Shown piece by piece: positions 32,187 to 41,896 of a stretch of 64,000 nt of DNA. The DNA comes from Triatoma infestans (lineage: Eukaryota; Arthropoda; Insecta; Hemiptera; Reduviidae), in contig JAAEAF010000370.1 in the NCBI GenBank assembly GCA_011037195.1, positions 124,001 to 188,000 of the forward strand, read 5' to 3'. The translations under genes and the position numbers were made by a program. Numbering within the stretch: the first letter of the stretch is position 1; each line of letters opens with the position of its first letter. The notes below the pieces were generated by a model. That model was not told the origin of the DNA, made no database searches, and saw only the letters and a list, made by a program, of their open reading frames with translations.

Positions 32187-32446
32187 GATAATTTATAAAA
32201 TACCTATGGAGGGAAACTTGGTAAAAAAATTCTAAACTGTTTTTCAAAGAAATAATTAGCTATAAATAATTAACCAATCACAGTGTAGAAGAGAAGGTGT
32301 GAAATATGGGTGTATGGTTGGCCACATTTGACACCTTCATTTCTACACTGTAATTGGCTAATTATTTATAGCTTATTATTTTTATGAAAAATCTAGTTTA
32401 GAATTTTTTTACTAATTTTCCCTTCGTAGATATTTTATAAATTATC
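32187..32446. repeat. 260-bp fold-back repeat (MITE-like)
   Basis: Arms of about 115 bp: the left begins GATAATTTATAAAATACC and the right ends in GTAGATATTTTATAAATTATC. Both include AAAAAAATTCTAAACT, AGCTATAAATAATTA and TACAGTGTAGAA (or complements), around a center near 32,318. No clear target duplication. Directly followed by RT-coding sequence. Confidence 0.85.
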
Positions 32447-32454
32447 AAACCGCG

Positions 32455-33530
32455 AAGTTTACTTCGCATTCCTAGACTTACAGAAAGCTTACGACACTGT
32501 TCCTTGTATACTCTGGGGGGACTATGGGTAAAGTTAGTGTTAGGTATTAGTTAATTCAAGCCGTGCATAATATTTATAAGGAAGCGAGATGTTTGGGTAA
32601 ACTTGGTAACTGCTTTTCTGAATAGTTCCCTACATCAAAAGGACTCAGATAAGGATGCTGTGTTTCGCCCGTCTTCTTTAACATCTTCATCGATGTCGCC
32701 CTCTCTGATTGGAAGAGAAAATGCTCAAAAATGGGAGTGAAAGTGGGAATAGATACCCTGTACACGTTGCACTTTGCGGACGATCAACTTCTTATTGTGA
32801 AGATGAGTAAGACCTAGCATACATGTTCAGGAAGTTACTCGCAGCGTACTCAGAATGGGGCTTAGAGGTCAGTAAGTCCAAAACGCAATACACGGTGGTA
32901 GGCGGATCTTCTCCAAGGTCCCTGATTGTGGATAATTGGCAACTATATCCGTGTAACGAATTTAAGTACCTAGGTGCCTGGTTATCAGCTGCTGGGTCCT
33001 TAGAATTGGATATCTAAAAGAAAATTGTAAAGGGAAGACAAGCTATCCAATTATTAAACTCGGCAATTTATAGTATATCTATCCGCATGGAAATTAAAAA
33101 AAGACTCTTCCCCGTTTTCTTAGCGAGATAACCCTCTACGCGGTAGAAACTTGGAGCCTAAGGAAGAAATTGGAAGATAGGCTATTGGCCTTAAAAATGG
33201 ATTTCTGGAGAAGAAGTTGTAGAGTCTCCAAGATATGGCACGTGCCTAATCCGGAAATCCAAAGACGTGTTGGAATACAAAAAACATTTTCTATTACGTT
33301 GAAACACGGAAGTTAAAATGGTACAGCTACGTGATGCGAATGAGCGGTGAGAGATGGCCTAGGAAAATCATTGATTTTATTCCTAGTGAGAGGAGAAGGG
33401 TAGGCAGGCCTAGAAAAACTTGGATGGAGAGTATCACCGAAGAAATAGCCTCTAGAGACCTTCGGGAATGGGAGTGGAAGGACAGGGAATCTTGGGCTTT
33501 GGGTATTGGGAATATGATTCCTTAGGAATT
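32455..33530 (+). pseudogene. RTE-like reverse transcriptase relic
   Basis: REVYFAFLDLQKAYDTVPCILW (motif A, 32,452-32,515) is split from the next motifs by stops. SPVFFNIFIDVALSDWKRK is motif-B-like (32,667-32,720) and HFADDQLLIV (32,770-32,800) is motif C. AYSEWGLEVSKSKTQY and EFKYLGAWL follow, and the C-terminal RRRVGRPRKTWMESITEE (33,390-33,440) is the RTE-type end. At least four frame breaks. It occupies the loop of the long inverted repeat, so it was either carried by that structure or inserted into it. Confidence 0.78.
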
Positions 33531-34094
33531 GTCTTTGATCCCCCCAAAAAAATCAAATTGTGGGATAAACTTTTTTTATTTAAAAAAAAATGCAAAACAT
33601 CAATTTATTTCCAACATAATATTTACTGCTTTATATGTGAGCTATAAAGAAAAAACTCAGAACTTTCATTCCATTGTTGAAAAAGAAAGCAAAAGAGAAT
33701 CAGACAGAAATGCGAAATCTGCCATTTTGTAATCGGCCGTTTATACTAATTAGGATATTTATACTAATTTATATATTTTACTAATGGAACATAATAAAAT
33801 TGACATTAAACACCTACAAAATTTTCTCCAAGGAATTCATAATATTCAGTTAAAAAACTTTTTTAGACCTGGAATTTTTAGCTATACATTATATTAATTT
33901 TATTGTATATGGCGCAGCCCACAAATTATTGAAAGAGTAGTATAAAGACTGAAATCTTCGTATGAGCTAATTCAATCAAAATCTAGTTTCTCGCAACAAT
34001 TTAAAAAAAGGAATCGAAGTAATTATCATTTCAATTAAACAAATTAATTATAATAAGAACGTTATATATTAGAGTTCAAAAAACTAGACTATGC

Positions 34095-34140
34095 AAATTG
34101 GGGTAAGAGAAAGTCTTGTGAGTGTTTCACACCGATTTTT
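34095..34140 (+). mobile_element. Family A 3' end only
   Basis: GGGGTAAGAGAAAGTCTTGTG then AGTGTTTCACACCGATTTTT: the subterminal repeat plus 3' hairpin of family A, with decayed sequence upstream. Confidence 0.65.
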
Positions 34141-35554
34141 ACGTTTCAATTCCCGATTTTTTGCCAAATTATAAAGATTATTACTTGGAAAAAAATGGAG
34201 CGAATGCAGTAATAGATAATATGTTAGAAATGATTATCAAGTATGAATAGATACTCTTACCATTACTTTTTCTTACTGAAGGGAAGCGTCCGCGCCAAAT
34301 TTTTGAAAATTAATTGACCATCGAAATCCTTGTGAGATCAAGTACCAAATCTCTGCGGGTAGGACATTTGAACATTTCGAGGGTTGAACATGTGCATTTC
34401 GGATTCCCCTTTTAGACATGCCCCTATTGGTCTATGAGTCACTTCGCAAATCTGCACCCTTTAGCCAGTCTTTATCTAATTATAATCATTATAATCCGGC
34501 TATAATGAATGCAAATGGTCAACAAGCGAATTGACCATTCCTATTATTTTAAAAACTATTATTGAGAACTATTATTTTAAAAATATATTATTTTACTTTT
34601 TTTGTTTAAGATTTGTATCTGAGACATTTTGGCACGGAGCTCCTGATAAATTTTAGATATTATTAAAATATTGGCTGTGAAATCATCGGCAAAGAGAAGA
34701 GATAGCACGAGGAGGGATGAGGTGGATGTAATACTGTCAGTAGCAACACACTCGGAATTCTTCCTTGAGGGAGACCATTGTGCTCAGAATATGTCACTTC
34801 AACCTTACACAAAATTTCCGGACCCAGAAAATATTATTGTTGATAAACATAAATAAATGACTCTTTATTCCCCAAACGCTCAAGATCTCTAATACTTTCA
34901 ATTTCCATTCTATGTCGTAAGCTCCCGGATATCGAAATTTACCTCTTTATAATAAATGCGTCCTGAAAGCCAGTTCCAGTCTTATAAATAGTTCGGCTAA
35001 AACGAAACTGATATGGTGTCTCGGCAATGATGTTGCTTACTTGATTGAGGTGACAAAGGTCTTGGTGTTCTGGGACCCCCAGTGCTCTTGAAAGGCAATC
35101 TACATTTTCATTATCCTACCATTTCTTGCATATAACTGTGTAATCAAACCCTGATGGAAGCGTATCTTAGAACGCGAGCAGACGTCATTTGCGGTACAGC
35201 AATGTTCTGTGTAAGGATTCTTGAAACTTGTTCATTATCGGGGACCAGATAGAAGTAATTTATGAATTCTTTTTCCCGCATCTGAAATAGAGATTAGCAC
35301 TTCCAAGAGGTTTATAGTCTACTTTGAATTTTTAAGAACGAGATTGTGAATGGCTTTGTTTCAAATATAAGCTTTAGTTGAGAACTATAATGTCACACTT
35401 TTCTTTGATGATGAGACAATTTCTCATTGAGATTAGAACGATTTCTACTGTGATCAAGGGAAGGACGGCGTCACCTTGTAGTGTCACTTACATAGCAGCA
35501 GTTTCCTACGAATTGACGAAAGGTTTGTATTTATTTTTTTTATTTAAGGCGGTC
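34141..35554. other. Unassigned stretch, no gene seen
   Basis: About 1.4 kb. Frames at 34,671-34,856 and 35,378-35,662 show no domain, and the second runs into the SINE. No repeat relationship to the rest of the window was noticed. Confidence 0.6.
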
Positions 35555-35745
35555 AACATCTATGGTCATGTGCAGCCGGAGCTTTCTCAGGACACAGCCG
35601 GCCTCCGGACAGTGTTCTCTCGTTACCAACAACACTGTCCATCACCGGACAGTGAACTGTAGAGGCTCCTAGGAAGAAAAAAAATCTAAGGGCAGCACAG
35701 CTGGACTCGAACCGGGGGCCTCCGCGTGGGAGTCCAGTACGCTAT
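35555..35745 (-). mobile_element. tRNA-derived SINE, second copy
   Basis: Same family as 19,490-19,696. On the minus strand the B box is GGTTCGAGTCC (35,707-35,717). The body reads CTACAGTTCACTGTCCGGTG and continues through two ACACTGTCC words that can pair with GGACAGTG. The A-box part of the head is lost at the right end (about 35,745). A-rich AAGAAAAAAAATCTAAGGG lies between head and body in plus orientation. Confidence 0.75.
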
Positions 35746-35829
35746 GTATGTTTTTATAAAATCTTTTACACTTTAGTAAAATTTCTATTCATCATATTAA
35801 AAGAAATAAACAATATCATCAAAATAAAA

Positions 35830-35960
35830 CAAGCTCCAAAATCAATTTTCTTGGAAAAATGTTTCAAATATAAGTGAGAAGCCTTTGTGTGCTTAGTTAC
35901 TGAGCGAATTTAAAAATATCGTTGGAGCCATTTTCGAGAATATGTGACAAAGTGAATAAA
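35830..35960 (-). mobile_element. Family A internal fragment
   Basis: The minus strand contains TTCTCGAAAATGGCTCCAAC followed by GATATTTTTAAATTCGCTCAG and the TATTTGAAACATTTTTCCAAG block, as in the middle of longer A copies. Confidence 0.55.
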
Positions 35961-36826
35961 AAACAAATGAGTAAAGTCATCGTGTGGTAGACGGAGTTCG
36001 ACGAAAGCTTCTTGTCGGATGCGATGGACGTCCTAAACGGATATCAGTTGTTGACACGATCATATTACCCCCTCTTACATCAATCAGAGGGAATATAAAT
36101 GATAGCTCTAGCTTTTAATTGGATCATTTATCAACCGGATGAAATGTTTATGAATGTGTACTGGTGCTAGTCAGATACAGTTATGTGTATTACGGCTGGG
36201 GTGCTACAGCTATGACCTGCCCAACTGTTCCCCCTGGAGGCTTCACCATTCACATTATCTTGTTATTGTATAGTAATTCTTTTTTAAACTATAATAACGT
36301 AAAGTTTAGCTTGCTCCTTCCTTTTATTTTTTTTCCAAACTTTAAAGTATCAGCAGTAAGGATGATTTAAAATTTCTATTGGTACATTTTAATATTTCTC
36401 GTTCAAACCAAGCTATAATAAAGTTTTGTTTTTGTTCGTTTAAACTAAGTGTGAAATATTTTATTAGGGGCGCGTGAACAGCATTCCCTTAGACCTCACC
36501 GCATTTCGGACGTTCGCAATTAGAGTTCACTGCTAATTGTAGCTTTCGAACTTTTATTCACGATGCTGTCTACATCGTTTGAACCTCCCACCTTCAAAGG
36601 AAACAGCCCCGAGTCAAGCAGAGCCTGTGTAGAATCGCAGTCTATTCATACTTAAAGCTTTAGGTCTATTAGGCCAATAATTTAATTTTGATTTATCTGT
36701 TGCTTCTACTGCAACTAACAAATTACGGTTTACACTCTTTATCCAATTTCTGCAAAAATAAAAAAACTGGCTGGATATTCTTGTTTAGATTCAGAAATAT
36801 TGCAAAATAAACTTATATATTACGTC
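35961..36826. other. Unassigned stretch, no gene seen
   Basis: About 0.87 kb of AT-rich sequence. The 68-codon frame at 36,164-36,370 shows no domain. Confidence 0.6.
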
Positions 36827-36906
36827 TGTCGGGTTTACCAGGATAAATGCAAGGCACTACCCACAATATTGTCATAATAGTTCACAATTTTTTTTAGTAA
36901 TATAAG

Positions 36907-36943
<37 letters not shown>

Positions 36944-37124
36944 AGTCACACTAATTGGATGGTTATACAATATTATACTCCAAACTACATATATTTTTTA
37001 TAAAACAATTTATTTTTTATCAAGAATACAAGGTAACACAAAACTAACATATCATATATTTTTTGGTTCATAACCTGTCTCCTTTTTGGCAGGTTATTCA
37101 ATTCAAATTATTTTCGATTTATAA

Positions 37125-37157
<33 letters not shown>

Positions 37158-37226
37158 GTTGTTATTCATTATTATTATTTTCAAATGGTTATTTCGTTTT
37201 TATTACTTTTTGTGTGGCCCCCCACA
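36827..37226 (-). repeat. 3' LTR of the second Gypsy element
   Basis: 400 bp with TG...CA ends (TGTCGGGTTTACC to GGCCCCCCACA in plus orientation). It contains a (CA)n tract (36,910-36,941) and a (TTA)n tract (37,130-37,160). Just outside it at 37,227-37,242 the minus strand is purine-rich (GGGAGGGGAGTAC), the polypurine tract. Confidence 0.85.
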
Positions 37227-37263
37227 GTACTCCCCTCCCAGTAACTGTGTTACGATACCTCGC

Positions 37264-38500
37264 TTACCAAATAGCGTTTAGGAAATCGCACTCGACGTCC
37301 GGAACGTGTCTGACTTGTTTCTTCGGGGGGGCCTTGATTTTGCTGGGTGGACTGATGGAGGGAGAGTGGCGAGCGTAGGCTCTTGATCAGGTAAAATATA
37401 GGCCGGTTTAAGTCTGTCCAATGATATGTTCTGGTTTACTCCTTTGATAGTTAAGGTATAGTATTTATCATTTCTCTTAATAACTTCATAAGGTCCCTCA
37501 TATGGTTTGTCCAGAGATGCTTTAATGCGATCTACTCGGACATAAACATGCGAAAAGATTGCGAGGTCCTTGTGTACAAAGGTGGATACATTTCACAGGG
37601 CTAAGGTTGTTCATCGTATCTTTCAAACGGCCAACACAAGTGGCCTGATCGCTGGTAATAGCCGGTTTAATAAAGAAGTCTCCTGGCAATCTAATAGGAG
37701 CACCGTACACCATTTCTGCTATAGAGCAGTTTGCTTCTTCTTTAATAACTGCTCTTAAGCCCATAAGAACAGTAGGTTGTCCAGTTTTCTGAGCAATGAG
37801 CTCTTATTGCTGTCTTCAAGGTTCTATGAAACCTTTCTACTTTGCCGTTCGCCTGGGGATGATATGCGGTTGTTCGCCTAATTTGCGTTCCACAGATCTT
37901 TGTTAGTGAATGAAACAGCTGAGATTGGAACTGTCTACCTTGGTCGGTAATAATGCTAATGGGTGTATCGAATCTTGCTATCCAGTTTGTAAAAAACGCT
38001 TGTGCTACTGCTTCGGCTGTTATGGATGATAATGGAATTGCCTCAGCCCAGGAGGTGTATCTATCGATACACATTAATATATAATTAAATCCATCTGAGA
38101 GTGGTAAGGGACCCACAAGATCAAGATGAATCACGGTGAATCGTTCATCACATGTAGGAAAGTTTTTTATCGGTATTTTGGTGTGTTTACTGACCTTGTT
38201 TAATTGGCAAGAGATACAGGTTTTTGTCCAAAGAGCAATATCTTTTTTGATATTAGTCCAAACGAATTTAGAAGTTATCAGTCTAACAGTCGTCTTGACT
38301 CCTGGATGTGCCATATTATGGTATTGTTCAAATATTGGTCTTCGGAATTTTTCAGGAACATAAAGTCGAATGTTAGTGGTTGATGTATCGCACCATAAGG
38401 ATAATGACGGAGAAACAGGGTATTTTTGAAGATGTAAGGAAGTTGTTTTATTTGCAAGCAAATTTTGTAATTCAGAATCTGTCTCTTGGGCAAGAGCAAT
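37264..38500 (-). pseudogene. pol: Gypsy integrase region
   Basis: Encodes the enzyme that inserts the cDNA. The N-terminal zinc motif has H...H from the EQYHNMAHPGVKTT segment and CISCQLNK (about 38,200-38,340). The core has HLDLVGPLPL, IITDQGRQF and NGKVERFHR, carrying the D, D, E triad (38,130-37,810). One frame shift occurs near 37,750-37,800 (the 239-codon frame ends at 37,742 and another continues from 37,764), and one near 37,560. The C-terminal part reads PYEGPYEVIKRNDKYYTL, and the stop is at 37,264-37,266. No env frame follows. Confidence 0.88.
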
Positions 38501-38519
38501 GTCTGTATATTGAATGGTA

Positions 38520-39790
38520 CTTATTTCATTTATGCGGCTTAATTGTCGGCAACTAAGTTATCCTTTCCTGAAATGTGTCTTATGGTCGTCGTGAATCTTA
38601 TGGTCGCAATGTCTGGGGGACGCTTTTTCATTTCTTTGTTTAAAGGCGAACGTCAATGGTTGATGATCCGTATATACGGAAAAATTTCTTCCTTCTAATA
38701 AATGCTTGAAATATTTTATAAAAAGAGAGATTCCTAAAAGTTTACGATCATAGGTTGAGTATTTCATTTGGGCATCACTTAGCTTTTTGAAAAAGAATCC
38801 ACTAGGTCTCCATGCTTGGGATTCTAATTGTTGAAGAGCTGCTCCCACAGCAAAATCTGACGCATCCACAAATAATGCCAATTCATGCTGGCCACTAGGA
38901 CAAGCTAATAAGGCGGCATTAGCAAGGTCTTTTTTACATTTTTCAAATTGTTTTATTGTGTCGGCAGTCCACTCTATTTTACGGTGGTCATTTTTTTTAG
39001 CGCCCTTTAAATATTCATTGAGTGGTGCCTGTGTATCTGCTGCGTTTTTCAAATATTTTCTATAAAAATTTGTAGTGCCTCGAAAAGCGCGTAATTCTTT
39101 AATAGTTTCCGGAAGTTTGTAGTTTAGAATGACACTAACCTTCTCAGGGTCAGGTGTTGTGCCTTCTGCAGTTATCTGGTGGCCTAGAAATGTTAGTTGT
39201 TTTGCCCCAAAGATGGATTTGATTGCATTTATTTTCAGGCCATATTGATTTAAGCGTTCAAATACTATTTAAAGATGTTTAAGATGCTGTTCCGGAGTTT
39301 CGGAAGCTATTAAAAAATCATCGAGATACCCAAATACGAAATCCAATCCATTTAAAACTTCATTCGCGAACCTCTGAAAGGTTGATGAAAAATTACGTAA
39401 ACCGAATGGCATAACGTTGTACTCGAACAGGCCAAAAGGCGTAATTAAAGCGGTCTTTTGTTTGTCTTCTTCTGCTAGAGGGATTTGGTAAAATGCCTGG
39501 AGGAGGTCCAATTTTGAGAATATTGTTTTTCCTGCAAGGACATTACTCAAATCGTCGATTCTTGGAATCGGATACCGGTCTGGAATTGTGCGGTCATTTA
39601 ATCTCCTATAATCACCACAAACTTGCCATGTGCCATTTTTCTTCGTGACTAAGTGAAGAGGACTCGCCCATTGTGACTTTGATGGCCGCAAAATGTTATG
39701 CTGAAGTAGAAATTGGAATTCTTGTTTTGTTATTTTAAGTTTTTCCGCGTTTAATCTTCGTGCTTTACATTATAAAGTGGATCTGTCGTA
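38520..39790 (-). pseudogene. pol: Gypsy reverse transcriptase and RNase H
   Basis: RT: SQWASPLHLVTKKNGTW (39,690-39,630), GDYRRLNDRTIPDRYP, FSKLDLLQAFYQIPL (motif A), FGLRNFSSTFQRF (39,405-39,367; the usual NAAQTF part changed) and GYLDDFLIAS with the catalytic DD (39,335-39,306). A stop at 39,268 separates this from the connection and RNase H: LFVDASDFAVGAAL (38,890-38,850), SQAWRPSGFFFKKL, YSTYDRKLLGI and FSVYTDHQPLTFAF (38,675-38,634). A shift near 38,555 precedes the link to integrase. Catalytic residues are retained; the frame breaks alone inactivate it. Confidence 0.88.
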
Positions 39791-39901
39791 GTAATAAAAT
39801 GCTTAACATTGTGTTCCACTTTTTTTGGTATAAGTGAAGGGTTCGTTAATTCTGGGTATTTTGCTAATAATTTTGAGAATTCGCACGTAGCATATACTGT
39901 A

Positions 39902-40279
39902 CTAACCGAATCGCTCAATGTGAGCGATATCCGCAGACACTTTAAGTTTGGTTATACCATCCACTAGCTTTTTGTTTTTCATGTCTATTATAATGCCAAA
40001 GTGGTGCATAAAATCTGCGCCTATAATACCTTTGGTTGTTTGGGCTATAATAAACTGCCATTCAAAACTTCTTTTTAATCCAATATCAATGGATAATAAG
40101 CGGGTGCCATAAGTCGGAATTCGTGATCCATTCGCAGCGAAAAGATTAAATGGTGATGGATTATTGACAATACTGTTTTTATTATTGTACGGAATTACAG
40201 AAACATCCGCCCCACTATCAATTGAGAATTTTATTCCTGAGTTATTGTCTCTTATAAATAATCTAAACTTACGGCCCAT
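39902..40279 (-). pseudogene. pro: Gypsy aspartic protease
   Basis: RKFRLFIRDNNSGIKFSIDSGADVSVIP carries the active-site DSGA in a form typical of arthropod Gypsy elements, and GIIGADFMHHFGIIID is the second block. The region to about 39,790 forms the link to RT. A stop near 39,900 ends the frame before RT, so pol is broken here. Confidence 0.82.
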
Positions 40280-41165
40280 AGCAGTATCAGTGGCATCGCA
40301 GTTGGCCGTCTCTTGCAGTGCCGGGCTGTGTTTTCCTGCTTTTCGTTCCAGTTACATGGTTGTACGCATTTTTCTGGCTTACATTTTTCGCGAAATCTAA
40401 AATGATAATAACAGTATTTCCCCGCTTTGTTATATCTTGGCCTACTAATTGAACGGCCTCTCGAGGTTGAGCGGTTGGTACTTCTTCCCCGCTCCCATGC
40501 CCGACCCCTTTAAATTTTTTTTTCCATTTCTTCAATGCGACAATATAAGTCGTGAAGCGTTAGGTTATTTGGAAGTTTCTTATGGGTCTGAATCCGTTTC
40601 TTTTTTTATGTTGAATATATCAACTGATTTTTGTTCCCATAACTTGTCCGCGAGGGCACACATTTTATCTATGTCATCGTCTACTATTGTGACCATTTCC
40701 CTCATGGTGGTTGGCAACTTGTCGAGCCATAGTGTTTGCAAAAATTTATCTGCTATATACATTTCCGCTATTGCTTTCATTTTTCTCCAAAGTTGACTGG
40801 GTTTAGGCCCTCCTAATTCTAATTCCCGCAAACGTCTCATTTGGCGGCCTTCGCCCTCTTTATATATCGCTACAGGCGCTGTTTAGCAACAGAATATTTC
40901 TTATTTTCGTCAGAAATCCCATATGTTTTCGACTACGTTTCTTTCAAGTTGGGAAAGCAAATAGTCAAATTTAGTATTTTCGGAAATAATACCGCTTTGT
41001 TGGAACTGTGCTTCTACTTGTCCGAACCATATTTCGGGTTTCTCAAACCAGAAAGGTGGTAATTTAACTACAAGCTTTTCAACAAATGCCGGCTGATTTT
41101 CTAATTTCGATGGTTTTAACTGAGTATCGTTATGATTCTCGACATGGTGAGAATTTTGAAGTATT
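40280..41165 (-). pseudogene. gag: Gypsy gag, several frame breaks
   Basis: From about 41,070 leftward: PPFWFEKPEIWFGQVEAQF, an arthropod Gypsy gag start, then FDYLLSQLERNVVENIWDF. After a break near 40,900: RRLRELELGGPKPSQLWRKM and KFLQTLWLDKLPTTMREM (40,830-40,690). Near 40,390-40,330 another frame gives CYYHFRFREKCKPEKCVQPC, the Cys/His segment conserved at the end of this gag type. It overlaps or abuts protease. Related gag proteins carry the domain I know as DUF7041; that name was not checked. Confidence 0.78.
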
Positions 41166-41220
41166 CAATAGAAATGAGAAAATAAAGCAGTTATTTTATT
41201 AATAAAGCTGATTTGTTACC

Positions 41221-41239
41221 TTAGATCGGGGTCACCAAT
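41221..41239 (-). promoter_or_regulatory. Primer-binding-site candidate, second Gypsy element
   Basis: Read on the minus strand directly after the LTR end: ATTGGTGACCCCGATCTAAG. It contains TGG near its start, suited to a tRNA CCA end. tRNA not identified. Confidence 0.65.
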
Positions 41240-41319
41240 TGTCGAGTTTGCCAGGATAAATGCAAGGCACTACCGACAATATTGTCATAATAGTTCACAA
41301 TTTTTTTTAGTAATATAAG

Positions 41320-41352
<33 letters not shown>

Positions 41353-41469
41353 AGTCACACTAATTGGATGGTTACACAATATTATACTCCAAACTACATA
41401 TATTTTTTCTAAAACAATTTATTTTTTATCAAGAATGCAAGGTAACACAAAACTAACATATCATATATT
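41240..41469 (-). repeat. 5' LTR, proximal part
   Basis: TGTCGAGTTTGCCAGG to CATATCATATATT, nearly identical to 36,827-37,060 including the (CA)n tract. It is cut off at 41,470 by family A. Confidence 0.87.
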
Positions 41470-41630
41470 ACTTTCTCTTACTCCTAAGTAAGAGGAAGTA
41501 TTGTAATCGTGTCAAATTTTCGATATCGAGTTTTCACCGGAAATATCCGTTTTGAGGTTCCCTGAGTCCAAAAAAGTGGTTTTTAGCAAATGGTCTGTGT
41601 GTGTCCGTGTGTGTGTGTGTGTGTGTGTGT
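41470..41630 (+). mobile_element. Family A copy, 5' part, inside the Gypsy LTR
   Basis: Starts ACTTTCTCTTACTCC (41,470-41,484), forming a 13-14 bp hairpin with AGTAAGAGGAAGT (41,487-41,499). It continues through GATATCGAGTTTTCACCGG and ends in a (GT)n tract at 41,596-41,630, where the LINE begins. The same tract resumes at 46,943. Confidence 0.88.
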
Positions 41631-41896
41631 TTTTTCCCTTGAAAGTAACCCTAACAAGGGAGAGTTTATTTTCCACACGCTCCAATGCATTATAACACGT
41701 GTTGTTTCTAAATTATATTAAATAATAATAAATTATCTATTATCTTAAACAATGATTATAATACTTGATGGTAGGAAATTATATACAATAGTAAATATAT
41801 TAAAATAAAATAAAAAAGAATATAGGAAATTATTACTTATTATAATGTAGTCAGTTACATTATATTTTCTATTGATGTTGATTATATGCATAATAT

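Larger units (their letters stand above)
31781..33996. repeat. Long inverted repeat, about 400-bp arms
   Basis: Left arm 31,781-32,165 and right arm about 33,570-33,996 are reverse complements over nearly their full length. Shared blocks include GCGAGAAACTA (TACGAGAAACTA on the left), TTATAATACTCTTTCAATA, TTGTGGACTGCGCCA, AACTGAATATTATGAATTCC, AATGTCAATTTTATT, ACAATGGAATGAAA and GAGTTTTTTCTTTATAGCTC. Family A copies or ends lie just outside on both sides. The loop contains a second, unrelated inverted repeat (32,187-32,446) and an RTE-like RT relic. It could be a fold-back transposon with long terminal inverted repeats, or two opposed copies of one repeat. No transposase seen. Confidence 0.85.
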
